Below, piece by piece: positions 35,012 to 45,099 of a stretch of DNA of 64,000 nucleotides. Source of the DNA: Pseudoalteromonas byunsanensis (lineage in GTDB: Bacteria > Pseudomonadota > Gammaproteobacteria > Enterobacterales > Alteromonadaceae); assembly GCF_001854475.1 (NCBI RefSeq), contig NZ_MNAN01000032.1, forward strand, positions 164,251 to 228,250, read 5' to 3'. The number at the start of each line of letters is the position of its first letter. Within the stretch, counting starts at the first letter, position 1. The notes beneath the pieces were generated by a model, which saw only the letters and a list, made by a program, of their open reading frames with translations, did no database searches and was not told the origin of the DNA. The translations under genes were made by a program, and so were the position numbers.

Positions 35012-36388
35012 ATGAAAATAACCAAACGTTTTTCCATCTCTGTATTAAGTGCAACAATCTTAATGAGCATCAATGGCTATGCTAGCGAATATGTAAAGCC
35101 AGGTGAAACCTGTCCGAATGACTTACGTCATGTCACGTTAGAGGAAGTTAAAGAAAATACTCATAAATATTGTGAAATGATTGGCCGCTGGTCAATTGTA
35201 AGGATTGGTGATGGTGCATCAATTAGTGGTCGCGGTTACGGATGCCCTGTTTTTGAAAATGACACTCGGGGGATGGGCGAAACAATTTGTACAGATCAAC
35301 CGATTCTAAACACATTGTCACCAAAAACACTTTTTACAGATGATAAGAACTTTCTTCTGACAGCGGATGAATGGATTGATATTCAAAACTATGTCGCTAC
35401 CGCCTTCGCCTTACCAACAGATGAGCCTTCTATGAGGCTGCAACTTCATATGCCAACAGACTTGGCATATGACGCAAAATTCCACGCATTAGCCAACCTA
35501 TATACCCAAGTAAAATCCAATGCTCGAAATTGGCGAGTAGACACCTATCCATCAGCTGTAAACTTAGCGCATAAAATTTATTCATATGCCGGTGATGTGG
35601 ACGACTATTACGACCCACTAATTGAGGCAATAGATGGCTTTATCCAAAATGATGATGATAGCTCAGCCGAGTTCGCACAATTATTGCTCGCCGAATTAGC
35701 TGCAACCGCTGAAGAAAACCAGGCAGAAGCAAAATATGTCTTTGAAAAAATCCAACAATTCTCCGCTAACAACAATCAATACCATGCAGCATTGGTTGGA
35801 ATGCAAGATGGATTCAAAAAAGATGTTTTAAGTCAGAGGCTTGAGCAGGTTCGTCAGCGACTAGCAAATGCTCATGCGACCCTTAGTGATGTAGAAGATG
35901 AGTATCAGCATTATGTCACAGTCGCAGCCACTACTCCGACTTATGCATGGGTACCTTTTTATGGATGGGTTGCGGCCCCAGTAGTGGCTGGGATTTTTGG
36001 CTCAAAAGCTGCACAAGCTATGTCTGCAATGCACGATGTAGAAAAAGAAATACATGAGTTAGAGCAATCCGAACGCCACTTAGTGATAACCATTAAAGCT
36101 TATGATGCATCGGTTAACAGTCTAAAAAGCACAGATACATCTTTACAAGAAGCCCAACAATCTGTAGCTAAGATTGAGGCACATTGGCAATTCATTGCCA
36201 ACGATCTAGGCCAAATAGTTCAAGATCTCGATAAAATTAATAGCAACCTCGAAACGCGCAACGCCCTCAAGGCTCGTTTGGCCAAGATCAAATTAGATGG
36301 GCGAAATGGCGTGATCAATGATTGGAAAGAAGTTGGCAATAAAGCTTACAAATTTATGGCAAATGCTTACGCCACATATTCCAACTAG
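35012..36388 (+). CDS. Secreted alpha-helical protein resembling alpha-xenorhabdolysin (XaxA) toxin subunit
   Basis: From ATG 35012 (GAGGAA six bases upstream) the product has 458 residues and a signal peptide cleaved near NGYA (residue 24). Residues 25-95 hold four cysteines (34, 54, 78, 93), suggesting two disulfides. Residues 115 onward are long helices that recall XaxA/YaxA and MakA toxins: LTADEWIDIQNYVATAFALPT, FHALANLYTQVKSNARNW. A hydrophobic stretch at about 305-340 (WVPFYGWVAAPVVAGIFGSKAA) lies between two long helices, the position of the membrane-insertion foot in alpha pore-forming toxins. The C-terminus has DWKEVGNKAYKFMANAY. This resemblance is judged from memory of the family. 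It is followed by a 795-residue partner gene. Confidence 0.6.
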   Translation: MKITKRFSISVLSATILMSINGYASEYVKPGETCPNDLRHVTLEEVKENTHKYCEMIGRWSIVRIGDGASISGRGYGCPVFENDTRGMGETICTDQPILNTLSPKTLFTDDKNFLLTADEWIDIQNYVATAFALPTDEPSMRLQLHMPTDLAYDAKFHALANLYTQVKSNARNWRVDTYPSAVNLAHKIYSYAGDVDDYYDPLIEAIDGFIQNDDDSSAEFAQLLLAELAATAEENQAEAKYVFEKIQQFSANNNQYHAALVGMQDGFKKDVLSQRLEQVRQRLANAHATLSDVEDEYQHYVTVAATTPTYAWVPFYGWVAAPVVAGIFGSKAAQAMSAMHDVEKEIHELEQSERHLVITIKAYDASVNSLKSTDTSLQEAQQSVAKIEAHWQFIANDLGQIVQDLDKINSNLETRNALKARLAKIKLDGRNGVINDWKEVGNKAYKFMANAYATYSN

Positions 36389-36423
36389 CTCAAAACATCC
36401 AACTGTAATTAAAAACACGAAGC

Positions 36424-36441
36424 GGTGGCATTCATGCCACC
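36424..36441 (+). other. Intercistronic hairpin between the two toxin-like genes
   Basis: GGTGGCAT and ATGCCACC (36424-36431, 36434-36441) form an 8-bp GC-rich hairpin with a tiny loop in the 71-bp gap. It has no T run, so it may be a processing or stabilising element, or a partial terminator that sets the ratio of the two proteins. Confidence 0.6.
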
Positions 36442-36459
36442 CCTTAAACTGGGATTGTT

Positions 36460-38847
36460 ATGAAACATCAACATGTAATCAACTCAATACTCGCTGGACT
36501 AATCCTGCTTTATGTTTTCACATACTCTCAAGCATATGCACAGTCTTGGGAGCAACGCCACCAGCTTAATACTATTCAGCAACATAATTTTAGGTTTGAA
36601 GCCCCTTCAGACGATAGCTACTTTCTCGCTTCTCCTTTGATTGAATTCGATTCACTTTTAAATAGCAATCATTGGAACAACAACAATATTCTATATATTT
36701 TGTTAGCCGATACACTCATTATGCCCACTCAGGATATCGACCTAGGTGATAAAATTGTTCTTGTCATTGCACGTGAAGTGATCTCTCCCAACGATGAAAC
36801 GTTCATCTTATTAGATGGCGAAGAAAGCTCAATGGGTTCGTTCATCAGTTTGCACCAAACTTTTAACGGAGGCTTACAATTTGGCGCTATTTTGCCAAAT
36901 GGTTCTGATCAATATCACTATTATCAACAAAATACTTCAAACAGTGACAAACTAGGGTTTGAGTACCACTTTAGCAGTGGCAATATCCAGTCTGGATTAG
37001 TATCTAATACCTCAGAATATTTAGCATTAATAAGTGACACTCAAGCGGAACAGTTTCACGAGTTCATGAAATTAGCGATGGCAACTTTCGCGCAAAACCA
37101 ATCACTCAGTATTGAGCAGTTTAATTGGCTCGAGCGAATATTTCACGCAGGACAAGGCATACAAAACAACAATAATTTCTCTCAACTATATCTAGATATC
37201 GTCGCTGCTAAGTCATTTTACCAGTCAACATATATGGCAAATCAAATTAATGCTCGCTATGTCCCCAAACTCAACCAGGAGCTATATATTGATGCATTCG
37301 ATGCGCACGCATCACGCATGCAATACTACCAGCAACAATTTGAACGTTTTACTGACACTGCTAATTCATTTGATGACAAGATCAGTGCAACAAATGCGAT
37401 GAGAGAACTACATAATGATACCTCTTATGCACACAAGCAGTTCCTCGCGCGAATTCAAAGTAATATTGAGGGACTGATAGCCGACATTCAGGTAAGTCGA
37501 GAAACTATATTCAGCCAGCGGCTGTCACTTATCAACGCTCAAACACAGTTCAGTATAGGCTTAACTCGTTGGAAACATGACCAGATTATTGGTGCAATAA
37601 TAAATGGTCTAAACGCTTCAATGTCTTTTGCAAAGGGTGCTGCAAGTGTTTCCGCAGGAGATCCAAACGGAGCATCAGACATCCTATCGGGTGTTACTTT
37701 GGCACAATCAAGTTCGATTTCGTTGGCAAAAGCAATGAAATCACTTAATGGGATGATAGACAACTTAAACGCCATAGAAACTCAATTAAGCAATTTATAC
37801 AATGAGCTAAATGCTGACTTACAGGTATCTGAAATAACAGAGAAGTTACAAATAATAGAGGCTATCTCAGTAAGTACAGAATTTGATTTGATGCTGTGGG
37901 ATGCATTTTTATCAGAAGCTTCTATCAACATTCAAACCGCAATTTCAAAAGGTGTTGCTGGAGCATCCAATTATTTAGCTGAATTAAATAAGCTAGTAAT
38001 TTATAGTAAAGCATTGACACAAATGAAAAATACCATTGCAGTTGAGCAGGCGAGATATTTAGATATACTGCTGATGGACAAAGTTAACCAAAGCCATGCT
38101 CAACGTCTTTCACTGCTAATCGATGACTACCAAAAAACGCAGCAAGGGTATGACACATTGGTAGGGCAAATTGAGCGTGAGCTTGAACAGGCCAAACGTC
38201 CCTTATTTACCACGCTACAACACTATATCAACGCTTATGAATATTGGAGTTTGCAGCGCTCTGCAATTAATTTATCTTTTGACATGAGTTATGCGGACTT
38301 ATTGTCATATCGTTCACAAATTGAACAAGATTACCATCAGGCATTAATTGCTTTTCCAAGGTTTCCTCAAACATTTTCTAATATAAAGCTGATTATTGAT
38401 GATGAAGCTCAAATAGCGCGGTTTAAAGAAACCCGTTCGTTAAACTTTACTGTCCCTTTATCTCAGCCAGAATTTACAGGTTTAAATCGAGTGAGATTAA
38501 ATAAAGTCAGAGCATGGGTTAAAGGTGAGAATATTCCCTCTGGCACCAAACTAACACTCAATCTACAAAACTCTGGTGTCTATGAAGACAAATACAATAA
38601 CAATGTATATCGATTTGCAGGCAATGCTACGAAGCGCGGATTTCAATACTACAATTGGGCACAGTATCCAGAAATACTCATTGATGGAGATGTGAGTAAC
38701 GAGTTTCAATTTGCTTATTTTGAACCTACGCCATTCACTCAATGGCAAATCACATTACCCAGCAACGGGTTAAATCAAAACATTCAAATTCAGGATATTG
38801 AGAGCGTAGAGATAGAGTTCTTCGGTAACGCCATTACTCGGTTTTAA
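36460..38847 (+). CDS. Large secreted helical protein, putative partner subunit of the toxin-like pair
   Basis: The 795-residue product is not a family I can name. It has a signal peptide (cleavage near AYAQS, residue 28), a beta-rich N-terminal domain (about 30-190), a long helical region (about 195-640) with a weakly hydrophobic, Gly/Ala/Ser-rich patch near 375-430 (INGLNASMSFAKGAASVSAG), and a C-terminal beta domain (about 645-795) with RVRLNKVRAWVKGENIPSG. The beta-helix-beta layout would suit a pore-former or receptor-binding partner, but this is inference. Known XaxB/YaxB partners are about 350 residues, so this is more than twice as large. ATG 36460 follows GGGA. Confidence 0.5.
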   Translation: MKHQHVINSILAGLILLYVFTYSQAYAQSWEQRHQLNTIQQHNFRFEAPSDDSYFLASPLIEFDSLLNSNHWNNNNILYILLADTLIMPTQDIDLGDKIVLVIAREVISPNDETFILLDGEESSMGSFISLHQTFNGGLQFGAILPNGSDQYHYYQQNTSNSDKLGFEYHFSSGNIQSGLVSNTSEYLALISDTQAEQFHEFMKLAMATFAQNQSLSIEQFNWLERIFHAGQGIQNNNNFSQLYLDIVAAKSFYQSTYMANQINARYVPKLNQELYIDAFDAHASRMQYYQQQFERFTDTANSFDDKISATNAMRELHNDTSYAHKQFLARIQSNIEGLIADIQVSRETIFSQRLSLINAQTQFSIGLTRWKHDQIIGAIINGLNASMSFAKGAASVSAGDPNGASDILSGVTLAQSSSISLAKAMKSLNGMIDNLNAIETQLSNLYNELNADLQVSEITEKLQIIEAISVSTEFDLMLWDAFLSEASINIQTAISKGVAGASNYLAELNKLVIYSKALTQMKNTIAVEQARYLDILLMDKVNQSHAQRLSLLIDDYQKTQQGYDTLVGQIERELEQAKRPLFTTLQHYINAYEYWSLQRSAINLSFDMSYADLLSYRSQIEQDYHQALIAFPRFPQTFSNIKLIIDDEAQIARFKETRSLNFTVPLSQPEFTGLNRVRLNKVRAWVKGENIPSGTKLTLNLQNSGVYEDKYNNNVYRFAGNATKRGFQYYNWAQYPEILIDGDVSNEFQFAYFEPTPFTQWQITLPSNGLNQNIQIQDIESVEIEFFGNAITRF

Positions 38848-38887
38848 ACGCTTTGTTTAAATGAACTACTATAGTTAAGTACATGAC

Positions 38888-38912
38888 AAAGCTCGACTAA
38901 ATGTCGAGCTTT
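38888..38912. terminator. Shared terminator of the toxin-like pair and the response regulator
   Basis: AAAGCTCGAC and GTCGAGCTTT (38888-38897, 38903-38912) form a 10-bp stem with a 5-nt loop between converging genes. It overlaps the response regulator's stop codon and has short T runs on both sides. Confidence 0.75.
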
Positions 38913-39523
38913 TCATCATATGCATAGCGCGCAAGTTCAACTGATTTATGCAAGTTAAGCTTGCGCATAATTTTAACTCTATGCGCATCAACTGTTTTGT
39001 GTGAAATATATAACCTCTCCCCAATTTCTTTATTGGAGTAACCATTCGCGATGAGCCGAACAATTTCCTTTTCCCGCTCTGTTAGTTGCTGTTCAGGCGA
39101 GTTTGCTTTATACACATCAAGCTCTTGTTGTATTTGACTATTTAAAAAGCGCTTTTTCCGTAAAACGCTATTAATTGCCAAGGCCAATTCTTCGAATGCT
39201 GCATCTTTAACAATATAGCCGTCGGCTCCAGCACTCAAAGCTCGCTCTACTACGCGCACATCGTAATGCATAGAAAGCATAAGTACTTTACAAGGCAACT
39301 GTCTTTGTTTTAGTCGGCGAGTAAGCTCGATGCCGTTTAACATTGGCATTGATATATCCAAAATTGCCACATCTGGGCTTTGCTCAAGAATTAGTCGCAA
39401 AGCGGTTTCACCATCTGACGCCTCGCCATCTAAATGCAGATCCGGAGTCGACTCTATGAGCGATATTAGCCCTTGCTTAAATATTTTATGATCATCAGCT
39501 ACAAAAACTGTTATTTTTTTCAT
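38897..39523 (-). CDS. NarL/FixJ-type response regulator
   Basis: The 208-residue product has a receiver domain (about 1-120) with the acidic pair Asp10/Asp11, phosphoacceptor Asp56 in AILDISMPM and Lys in YIVKDAA, followed by a LuxR-type helix-turn-helix (about 140-205) containing LTEREKEIVRLIANGYSNKEIGERLYISHKTVDAHR. All catalytic positions are intact. It lies three bases after the histidine kinase gene, which clearly provides the phosphate. It is convergent with the toxin-like pair and is a natural candidate to control it. Confidence 0.93.
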   Translation of the reverse strand: MKKITVFVADDHKIFKQGLISLIESTPDLHLDGEASDGETALRLILEQSPDVAILDISMPMLNGIELTRRLKQRQLPCKVLMLSMHYDVRVVERALSAGADGYIVKDAAFEELALAINSVLRKKRFLNSQIQQELDVYKANSPEQQLTEREKEIVRLIANGYSNKEIGERLYISHKTVDAHRVKIMRKLNLHKSVELARYAYDEKLDI

Positions 39524-39526
39524 CGC

Positions 39527-41263
39527 TTATCCCTTTTGCATAGGTAACTGAAATTCGACTCTCGTCCCCTTTGGGTTCGCTGACTTAATGAAAAACTGTG
39601 CACCTATTAAATTTGCCCGTTCTTCCATTGTTAAAAGCCCCAGTCCAGTCTGCTTTTCTAGCAGTGAAAGTCCTCTACCGTTGTCTTCAACCACCAGTAC
39701 AATGAATGTGTCTCGTACATATAATTCAACACGAATTATCGATGCAAAAGCATGCTTTTGCGCGTTACACAAAGCCTCTTGAAAACAGCGAAAAAGATGT
39801 TCTTTGTGGCTCTCATTGGGTAACTGTAAACAGGCAAGAGACAGCTGTATTTGTACTTCATTGCCGACAAAGTTTTCTACAAATCCTTTAATTAGCTCAG
39901 ATAAAGAGCTTTCAGCATAATCAGGTGCGCGTAGTCCGTGTGCAAGATGCCTTAACTCTTGTGATGCTGAAGCAATCATATCTACCACCTTACGCAAAGA
40001 CTCCCCACCTTGCGCTGAGGCAATACACATTTGAATATGTATTTTTATTGCCAGAAGTTGAGGTGCGACACCATCATGAAGCTCTCGAGACAGTCGCGTA
40101 CGCTCCTCTTCTTGTGTATTGAGGAGCTTTATTGCCAGCGACTGTCGTTTGTTTGCTAGCAACTTTGCCCGCATAGCAACCTTTTTGAGTTCAGCTCGCT
40201 TTTGGGCTACCTCATCTGCGCGCATCACGACCTCATCAAGCAGTATTGTGTTATCAAATTTTAAAGCGTGTTGATCGCGTATTTTTTCCCCTAACTCACA
40301 TAACATGTGTTGTCGATTAGTAAATAATGAATCTATAAACTCATGCATCACTGTCTGCAGCTTTTGCACCTCGCTGCATTGAACTTCTGTCATAGGTGTT
40401 GGAAAGTGGGCAGTCAATCGCTTAGGCTCATCTCGCAGTTTGGAAAAAAAAGCGGTGAGCTTGCAAATACTTTGCACTGCGCGGTGGTACTTGATGTGGT
40501 AGTACCCACATGCCAATCCCCCTATCAAAGTCAGTACTATCAAACTTACAAAGGAATAGTATCTAGAGCGCCATATACTTTGTTCATAAGCCAATTCGAC
40601 TTTGAGATACATACGGTTAATTGGTTGAGCCTTGTTTGGCCGAACCGTGTAGCTATCAGCAATATATATTGGAAATATCTCACTGCTTGGCGCAATAAAG
40701 TGCTTGTTGCCATGACTGGCCTTATTTTGGACAAAAGAAAAATTAAGCCCTGTTGTTACTTCTAACTGTTTCACCTGCCTAAGCGACAGCAGCTGCCTTG
40801 CAATCAAAATGATAGGACCCTCATCAAATTCGTCATTGATGAGCTGGGTCTCTAAAACCAAGTATGATTCTTCACTGTGCTTAAGTTCAAAAAGTAAACG
40901 TATATCTGGAGCTTGCCTTAGCTGGGAGTAACTTGGCAATGGAGGTAACGTGATATCAGATTTGCCTGCAAAGTATGTATGTGAAGAGTGCGGCGATACT
41001 TTTACTATCTGCATATCCTTAGGAAACAGCGGACTTTTGGCCAAATCTGTCCCTATGGCGCTATATTGGGCATTTTGGATCATTTGCAATAAAATGATGT
41101 TATTGCTTGCTTGTAGAAATAGCTTCTCTAAAAAAAGATTTGCCCCGCTCATAAGTTGGTTTTGAGTATCTGTTGTTAATCGATTTAATTCGAGTATTGT
41201 TAGAGTCAATGCCACGGTTAAAAATATATACAGCGCGATAAGCCGCTTAATTGACTCCAACAT
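39527..41263 (-). CDS. NarX/DegS-type sensor histidine kinase (HisKA_3)
   Basis: From ATG 41263 the product has 578 residues. A membrane helix (about 8-26) and a second one (about 237-255) flank a periplasmic sensing domain of roughly 210 residues. The cytoplasmic part has a coiled-coil (about 330-375), the HisKA_3 box with phospho-acceptor His in LSRELHDGVAPQLLAI, the N box CFQEALCNAQKHA, and the G-box region VEDNGRGLSLLEKQTGLGLL. An in-frame TTG at 41269 overlaps the previous gene and is less likely. It starts two bases after that gene's stop and is followed by the response regulator, so the three form one operon. Confidence 0.9.
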   Translation of the reverse strand: MLESIKRLIALYIFLTVALTLTILELNRLTTDTQNQLMSGANLFLEKLFLQASNNIILLQMIQNAQYSAIGTDLAKSPLFPKDMQIVKVSPHSSHTYFAGKSDITLPPLPSYSQLRQAPDIRLLFELKHSEESYLVLETQLINDEFDEGPIILIARQLLSLRQVKQLEVTTGLNFSFVQNKASHGNKHFIAPSSEIFPIYIADSYTVRPNKAQPINRMYLKVELAYEQSIWRSRYYSFVSLIVLTLIGGLACGYYHIKYHRAVQSICKLTAFFSKLRDEPKRLTAHFPTPMTEVQCSEVQKLQTVMHEFIDSLFTNRQHMLCELGEKIRDQHALKFDNTILLDEVVMRADEVAQKRAELKKVAMRAKLLANKRQSLAIKLLNTQEEERTRLSRELHDGVAPQLLAIKIHIQMCIASAQGGESLRKVVDMIASASQELRHLAHGLRAPDYAESSLSELIKGFVENFVGNEVQIQLSLACLQLPNESHKEHLFRCFQEALCNAQKHAFASIIRVELYVRDTFIVLVVEDNGRGLSLLEKQTGLGLLTMEERANLIGAQFFIKSANPKGTRVEFQLPMQKG

Positions 41264-41265
41264 TA

Positions 41266-42741
41266 TCAAAGTACAACTCTATCTTCTGGCAAAAGCGGGC
41301 GATGCTCAATTGGATATGTCAAAACAATATCTTTACTTTTACTATAGTTAGAGAAACATGAAGACATAGAATGGACATACGCTAAAAGTTCATCATAGCC
41401 CTGATCTTTGGGCACAAGCACAGAAGCCGTTAAGCGCGTTCCCTGCTTCACTCCGCTATAGCTAATTTCATATCTAACATGTTCAGCAATAACAACCAAA
41501 TTACTCCTATGGATGTGGGGAATAAGCACCAAGTAGCTGTAATTTAACCAGTTTCCTATGTAGCTACCATCGGGTAGCAGATCTAAACACTGCATTTCGA
41601 ACTGCTTCTGCACTTGAAAGAACCTTTCTAGGCTAAGCTCTTCTGTTAAAAAGTCAGCACCATCCATTTTCAATAGCATCGGCATGTAGTTGCCCGTATT
41701 ATTTTTACAGTTGGTTTCAATAAGTATTTCTTGGATTTCGCTTCGACTATATACTCGCCTATTCGGTGGTGGTAGGCCTTGTGACTGGGTTAATAGAGGT
41801 TTACTTTGCTGTTTTCTTTTCATGGAAAAAATAAAAATCAAACATATAAGGCCATAAAAAACAATTGCACTTTTAGAAAAGAAAAGCACCCAAGCAGGGA
41901 CTAAATCTGTCGTAACATACTTTGTCTCCCAATACTCCTGGATCTCCCTTTTTTCATTTTCATTGATATTTTGTACAGCTTTATTTAAAACTCTAAGTAG
42001 AACATCATCATCATTTCTAACCGCGATACTCAGCCTCATGTGTTCGGGCAAACGCTCTGCTATTTTCAAATTCATGTATCCATCATGGTTAATTGAATAA
42101 GCAATGACCATTGCACTGTCTACAAACCCATCCACTTTAAGCGCTGATGCTAAGTTCATCCCTTCACGCACAGATTTAACATGGCGTAGCTTAATATCAG
42201 GATAATTAGCTCTTAGCTTTTCTTCGTAAGAGTAACCCTCTACCAAAGCAATTGTTTTGCTTTTATAAGATCCACCTGCATTCCAATCTATATCTTTATG
42301 TACAGCTATAGCGAATGCATAAGAGAGATATGGCTGGGTAAAATTTACATAGGGCTCTCTGACGTGCGTTTGCATAGCAGCAGAGATGAAGTCGCAGTCT
42401 CTTCGTTTAATTGCTTCTAGAGTACTGCTCCAAGAATTCGTGGGCAATAACTTGAAATCAACGCCTAACCCATGTGAGATCAGAGCTAAGTAATCAGCAA
42501 TATAGCCTTGATGGCGGTATGCACTATCTATCCACTCTAATGGCTTCCATTGTGGATCTACACAGTATGTAAATGAAGGGCGTTCCTCCAAATACTGTTT
42601 TTCTTCTGAAGTTAAGTAAGTAAGTAAACTTTCTTTCTCTTGATGGAAAAAAACATTGGTCTCTCGCCCTTCGCATGTATTCCAAAGTACGATGTAAAAT
42701 TGGGACATAATGAGGGCAACTCTCAAGCAGATAAGTCGCAT
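41266..42741 (-). CDS. Solute-binding-protein sensor with degenerate GGDEF-like domain
   Basis: The 491-residue product begins with a signal-anchor or signal peptide, then an SBP_bac_3 periplasmic binding fold (about residues 45-285; KPLEWIDSAYRHQGYIADYLALIS, VNFTQPYLSYAFAIAVHKD). Such domains usually bind amino acids or small polar ligands. A membrane helix (about 295-315) leads to a cytoplasmic domain (about 345-475) that recalls GGDEF proteins in order but lacks the GGDEF signature and the RxxD inhibitory site. It probably cannot make c-di-GMP. It directly precedes the histidine kinase, so it may feed a ligand signal to it. ATG 42741 is the start. Confidence 0.7.
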   Translation of the reverse strand: MRLICLRVALIMSQFYIVLWNTCEGRETNVFFHQEKESLLTYLTSEEKQYLEERPSFTYCVDPQWKPLEWIDSAYRHQGYIADYLALISHGLGVDFKLLPTNSWSSTLEAIKRRDCDFISAAMQTHVREPYVNFTQPYLSYAFAIAVHKDIDWNAGGSYKSKTIALVEGYSYEEKLRANYPDIKLRHVKSVREGMNLASALKVDGFVDSAMVIAYSINHDGYMNLKIAERLPEHMRLSIAVRNDDDVLLRVLNKAVQNINENEKREIQEYWETKYVTTDLVPAWVLFFSKSAIVFYGLICLIFIFSMKRKQQSKPLLTQSQGLPPPNRRVYSRSEIQEILIETNCKNNTGNYMPMLLKMDGADFLTEELSLERFFQVQKQFEMQCLDLLPDGSYIGNWLNYSYLVLIPHIHRSNLVVIAEHVRYEISYSGVKQGTRLTASVLVPKDQGYDELLAYVHSMSSCFSNYSKSKDIVLTYPIEHRPLLPEDRVVL

Positions 42742-42929
42742 GGACTACTCACAAAGAAAATATAACAGCCTAGCTCCAATTGATACCAAAATTTAACATA
42801 TGTTTCAACATTGGAAACCATATTTTTGCAATTTAACACCTTTTATTTACAAAAACCCGCATTTTACACTTCGATTGTTCGGTATTATGAATGGAAGGAC
42901 AGAAACTAGAGGGGCGTTGGCTTATAAAA

Positions 42930-42958
42930 AAATGCCTGATGATAAACATCAGGCATTT
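42930..42958 (-). terminator. purF terminator
   Basis: Twelve-base arms AAATGCCTGATG and CATCAGGCATTT (42930-42941, 42947-42958) with a 5-nt loop are followed on the minus strand by a run of seven T residues, about 45 bp after the purF stop. Confidence 0.92.
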
Positions 42959-43002
42959 CTCTTGCGTAACCGCAATGTGGGCATTAATGAACGAGCAAGG
43001 CG

Positions 43003-44526
43003 TTACTCTTCACCCTCTTCTTGGTTATGTAACTCTAAGCTCGCTGACATTGCTTTCTCACGTGTTGACTTAGCAGAGTCATTACGTAAAGCATCAACGC
43101 GGTTCAAGTAATTTTGGTCGATATCACCTGTGATGTATTGACCGTCAAACACTGACGTTTCAAAGCGTGTGATCTCGGGGTTTTCTTCACGTACAGCAGA
43201 GATTAGATCCGGTAGTGATTGATAGATCAAACCGTCTGAGCCAATGCTTGCATTAATATCTTCTACTTCACGGCCATGTGCAATCAGCTCAGCAGCCGAT
43301 GGCATATCAATACCATATACGTTCGGGAAGCGTACCTCTGGTGCCGCTGATGCAAAATAAACATTTTTCGCGCCAGCCTCACGTGCCATTTCTACGATTT
43401 GCGCTGATGTTGTACCACGTACAATCGAATCATCAACCAACAGTACATTCTTACCTTTAAACTCGCTGTCAATCGCGTTGAGCTTACGGCGCACAGACTT
43501 CTTACGCATTTCTTGGCCTGGCATAATGAATGTACGGCCGATGTAACGATTTTTCACAAAGCCTTGGCGATAAGGTAAATCCAGCACTGATGCAATTTCT
43601 AACGCGATATCACATGACGTTTCAGGAATTGGAATAACGACGTCAATCTCTTTGTCTGCCCATTCTCTGGCAATTTTCTCACCAAGCTTGGTCCCCATAT
43701 TTACGCGGGTTGCATATACAGACATTTTATCGATAACAGAATCTGGACGAGCAAAATAAACAAACTCAAAAATACATGGCGCATATATGGTCTTTTGCGC
43801 ACACAATTGCGAGTGGAATTCTCCATCTTCTGTCACGTAAATTGCCTCACCAGGTGCAACATCACGTACGAAATCGTAACCGTCAATTTTCAGGGCAACG
43901 CTCTCAGAGGCGAACATATATTCTGTTCCCTGCTTTGTCTCACGTTTACCAAATACTAATGGGCGAATACCACTTGGGTCTCTAAACGCTAAAATACCAT
44001 GGCCGATAATCATCGCAATGCTTGCGTAACCGCCTGTAGCTTGAGCGTTAACTTCACTGATAGCAGCAAACATATCTTCAGCATCAAGCTTCAATTTATC
44101 TGATTTGCCAAGCTCGTAAGCTAAAATATTCAGTAAGATTTCTGAGTCCGATGTGGTGTTAACATGACGGCGAGCCTGAGTGAATAAACGCTCTTTCAAC
44201 GCTTCAGCATTGGTCAAGTTACCGTTGTGCGCAAGCGCAATACCAAACGGAGAATTAACGTAAAAAGGCTGCGCTTCAGCTGAACTTGAAGAGCCCGCAG
44301 TTGGGTAACGCACATGCCCGATACCGATACTGCCCTGTAGTCGCTTCATGTGACGAGTATGAAATACATCCTTCACTAAGCCGTTTGCTTTGCGCAAACT
44401 AAACGTATTGTTGTCAATGGTAATAATACCAGCCGCATCTTGGCCACGGTGCTGCAAAACAGTTAAGCCATCATAAATCGCCTGATTAACAGGAGACTTT
44501 CCGACTATCCCAACGATACCACACAT
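43003..44526 (-). CDS. purF: Amidophosphoribosyltransferase PurF
   Basis: PurF makes phosphoribosylamine from PRPP and glutamine, the first step of de novo purine synthesis. The 507-residue product has the N-terminal nucleophile Cys2 (MCGIVGIVG), glutaminase residues in [10 protein letters not shown] and the PRPP-binding motif [16 protein letters not shown] near residue 365. The length matches E. coli PurF (505). It follows cvpA by 17 bp, in the operon truA/accD/folC/dedD/cvpA/purF typical of gammaproteobacteria. Confidence 0.97.
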   Translation of the reverse strand: MCGIVGIVGKSPVNQAIYDGLTVLQHRGQDAAGIITIDNNTFSLRKANGLVKDVFHTRHMKRLQGSIGIGHVRYPTAGSSSSAEAQPFYVNSPFGIALAHNGNLTNAEALKERLFTQARRHVNTTSDSEILLNILAYELGKSDKLKLDAEDMFAAISEVNAQATGGYASIAMIIGHGILAFRDPSGIRPLVFGKRETKQGTEYMFASESVALKIDGYDFVRDVAPGEAIYVTEDGEFHSQLCAQKTIYAPCIFEFVYFARPDSVIDKMSVYATRVNMGTKLGEKIAREWADKEIDVVIPIPETSCDIALEIASVLDLPYRQGFVKNRYIGRTFIMPGQEMRKKSVRRKLNAIDSEFKGKNVLLVDDSIVRGTTSAQIVEMAREAGAKNVYFASAAPEVRFPNVYGIDMPSAAELIAHGREVEDINASIGSDGLIYQSLPDLISAVREENPEITRFETSVFDGQYITGDIDQNYLNRVDALRNDSAKSTREKAMSASLELHNQEEGEE

Positions 44527-44543
44527 TAAAATTTCCTCGCCGA

Positions 44544-45038
44544 TTAACGGTTTACTGAATTCAAAAAGCTGGAGTTATGTTCTAGGTAGGTAAAAAACCA
44601 CTCTATAACAAAGCCAAATTCAGGGATCAAAGTTGATGCTGGCCACCATTGCGTACTTGGCGCACCGGTGAATGCATCGAGAAAAAACAATAAGGCGCTA
44701 ACGACCAATACGCCCCGTAAAGCACCAAAAACGAGTCCGAAGATTCGATCGGTACCGGTTAAGCCTGTGCGTTGCACAATCTCACCTAAAATATAGTTAA
44801 CAAACCCGCCTAACAGTAAGGTCGCAAAAAATAATATGGATATTGCGGCTGCATTTCTTAAAAGGGGTTCTGAAATGGGAGTTAGGAAGGTTGCTAGATA
44901 TTGGTAGAACAAGCTAGAGATGAAAAAGGCACCAATCCAAACGGCTAATGACATAGCTTCTTTGACAAAACCACGAATTAATCCGAAGAATGTCGATAAA
45001 CCGACAATACCAAGAATTGTGTAATCAACCCAGTTCAT
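44544..45038 (-). CDS. cvpA: CvpA family inner-membrane protein
   Basis: CvpA is needed for colicin V export in E. coli and resembles a small channel. The 164-residue product begins [14 protein letters not shown] and has four membrane helices, with [19 protein letters not shown] and [17 protein letters not shown] matching E. coli CvpA. The start is ATG 45038; an upstream TTG at 45047 is in frame but is not needed. It precedes purF, as in E. coli. Confidence 0.93.
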   Translation of the reverse strand: MNWVDYTILGIVGLSTFFGLIRGFVKEAMSLAVWIGAFFISSLFYQYLATFLTPISEPLLRNAAAISILFFATLLLGGFVNYILGEIVQRTGLTGTDRIFGLVFGALRGVLVVSALLFFLDAFTGAPSTQWWPASTLIPEFGFVIEWFFTYLEHNSSFLNSVNR

Positions 45039-45099
45039 ATAAACCAATAAGTCGTTAATTTGGGCCGCATTCTATAAGAGCCGCGGGGCAATTACCAGA

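Noticed and set aside
42800..43111. A 103-residue plus-strand frame across the purF terminator
   Set aside because: It runs through the strong purF terminator and into purF antisense, with no plausible product.
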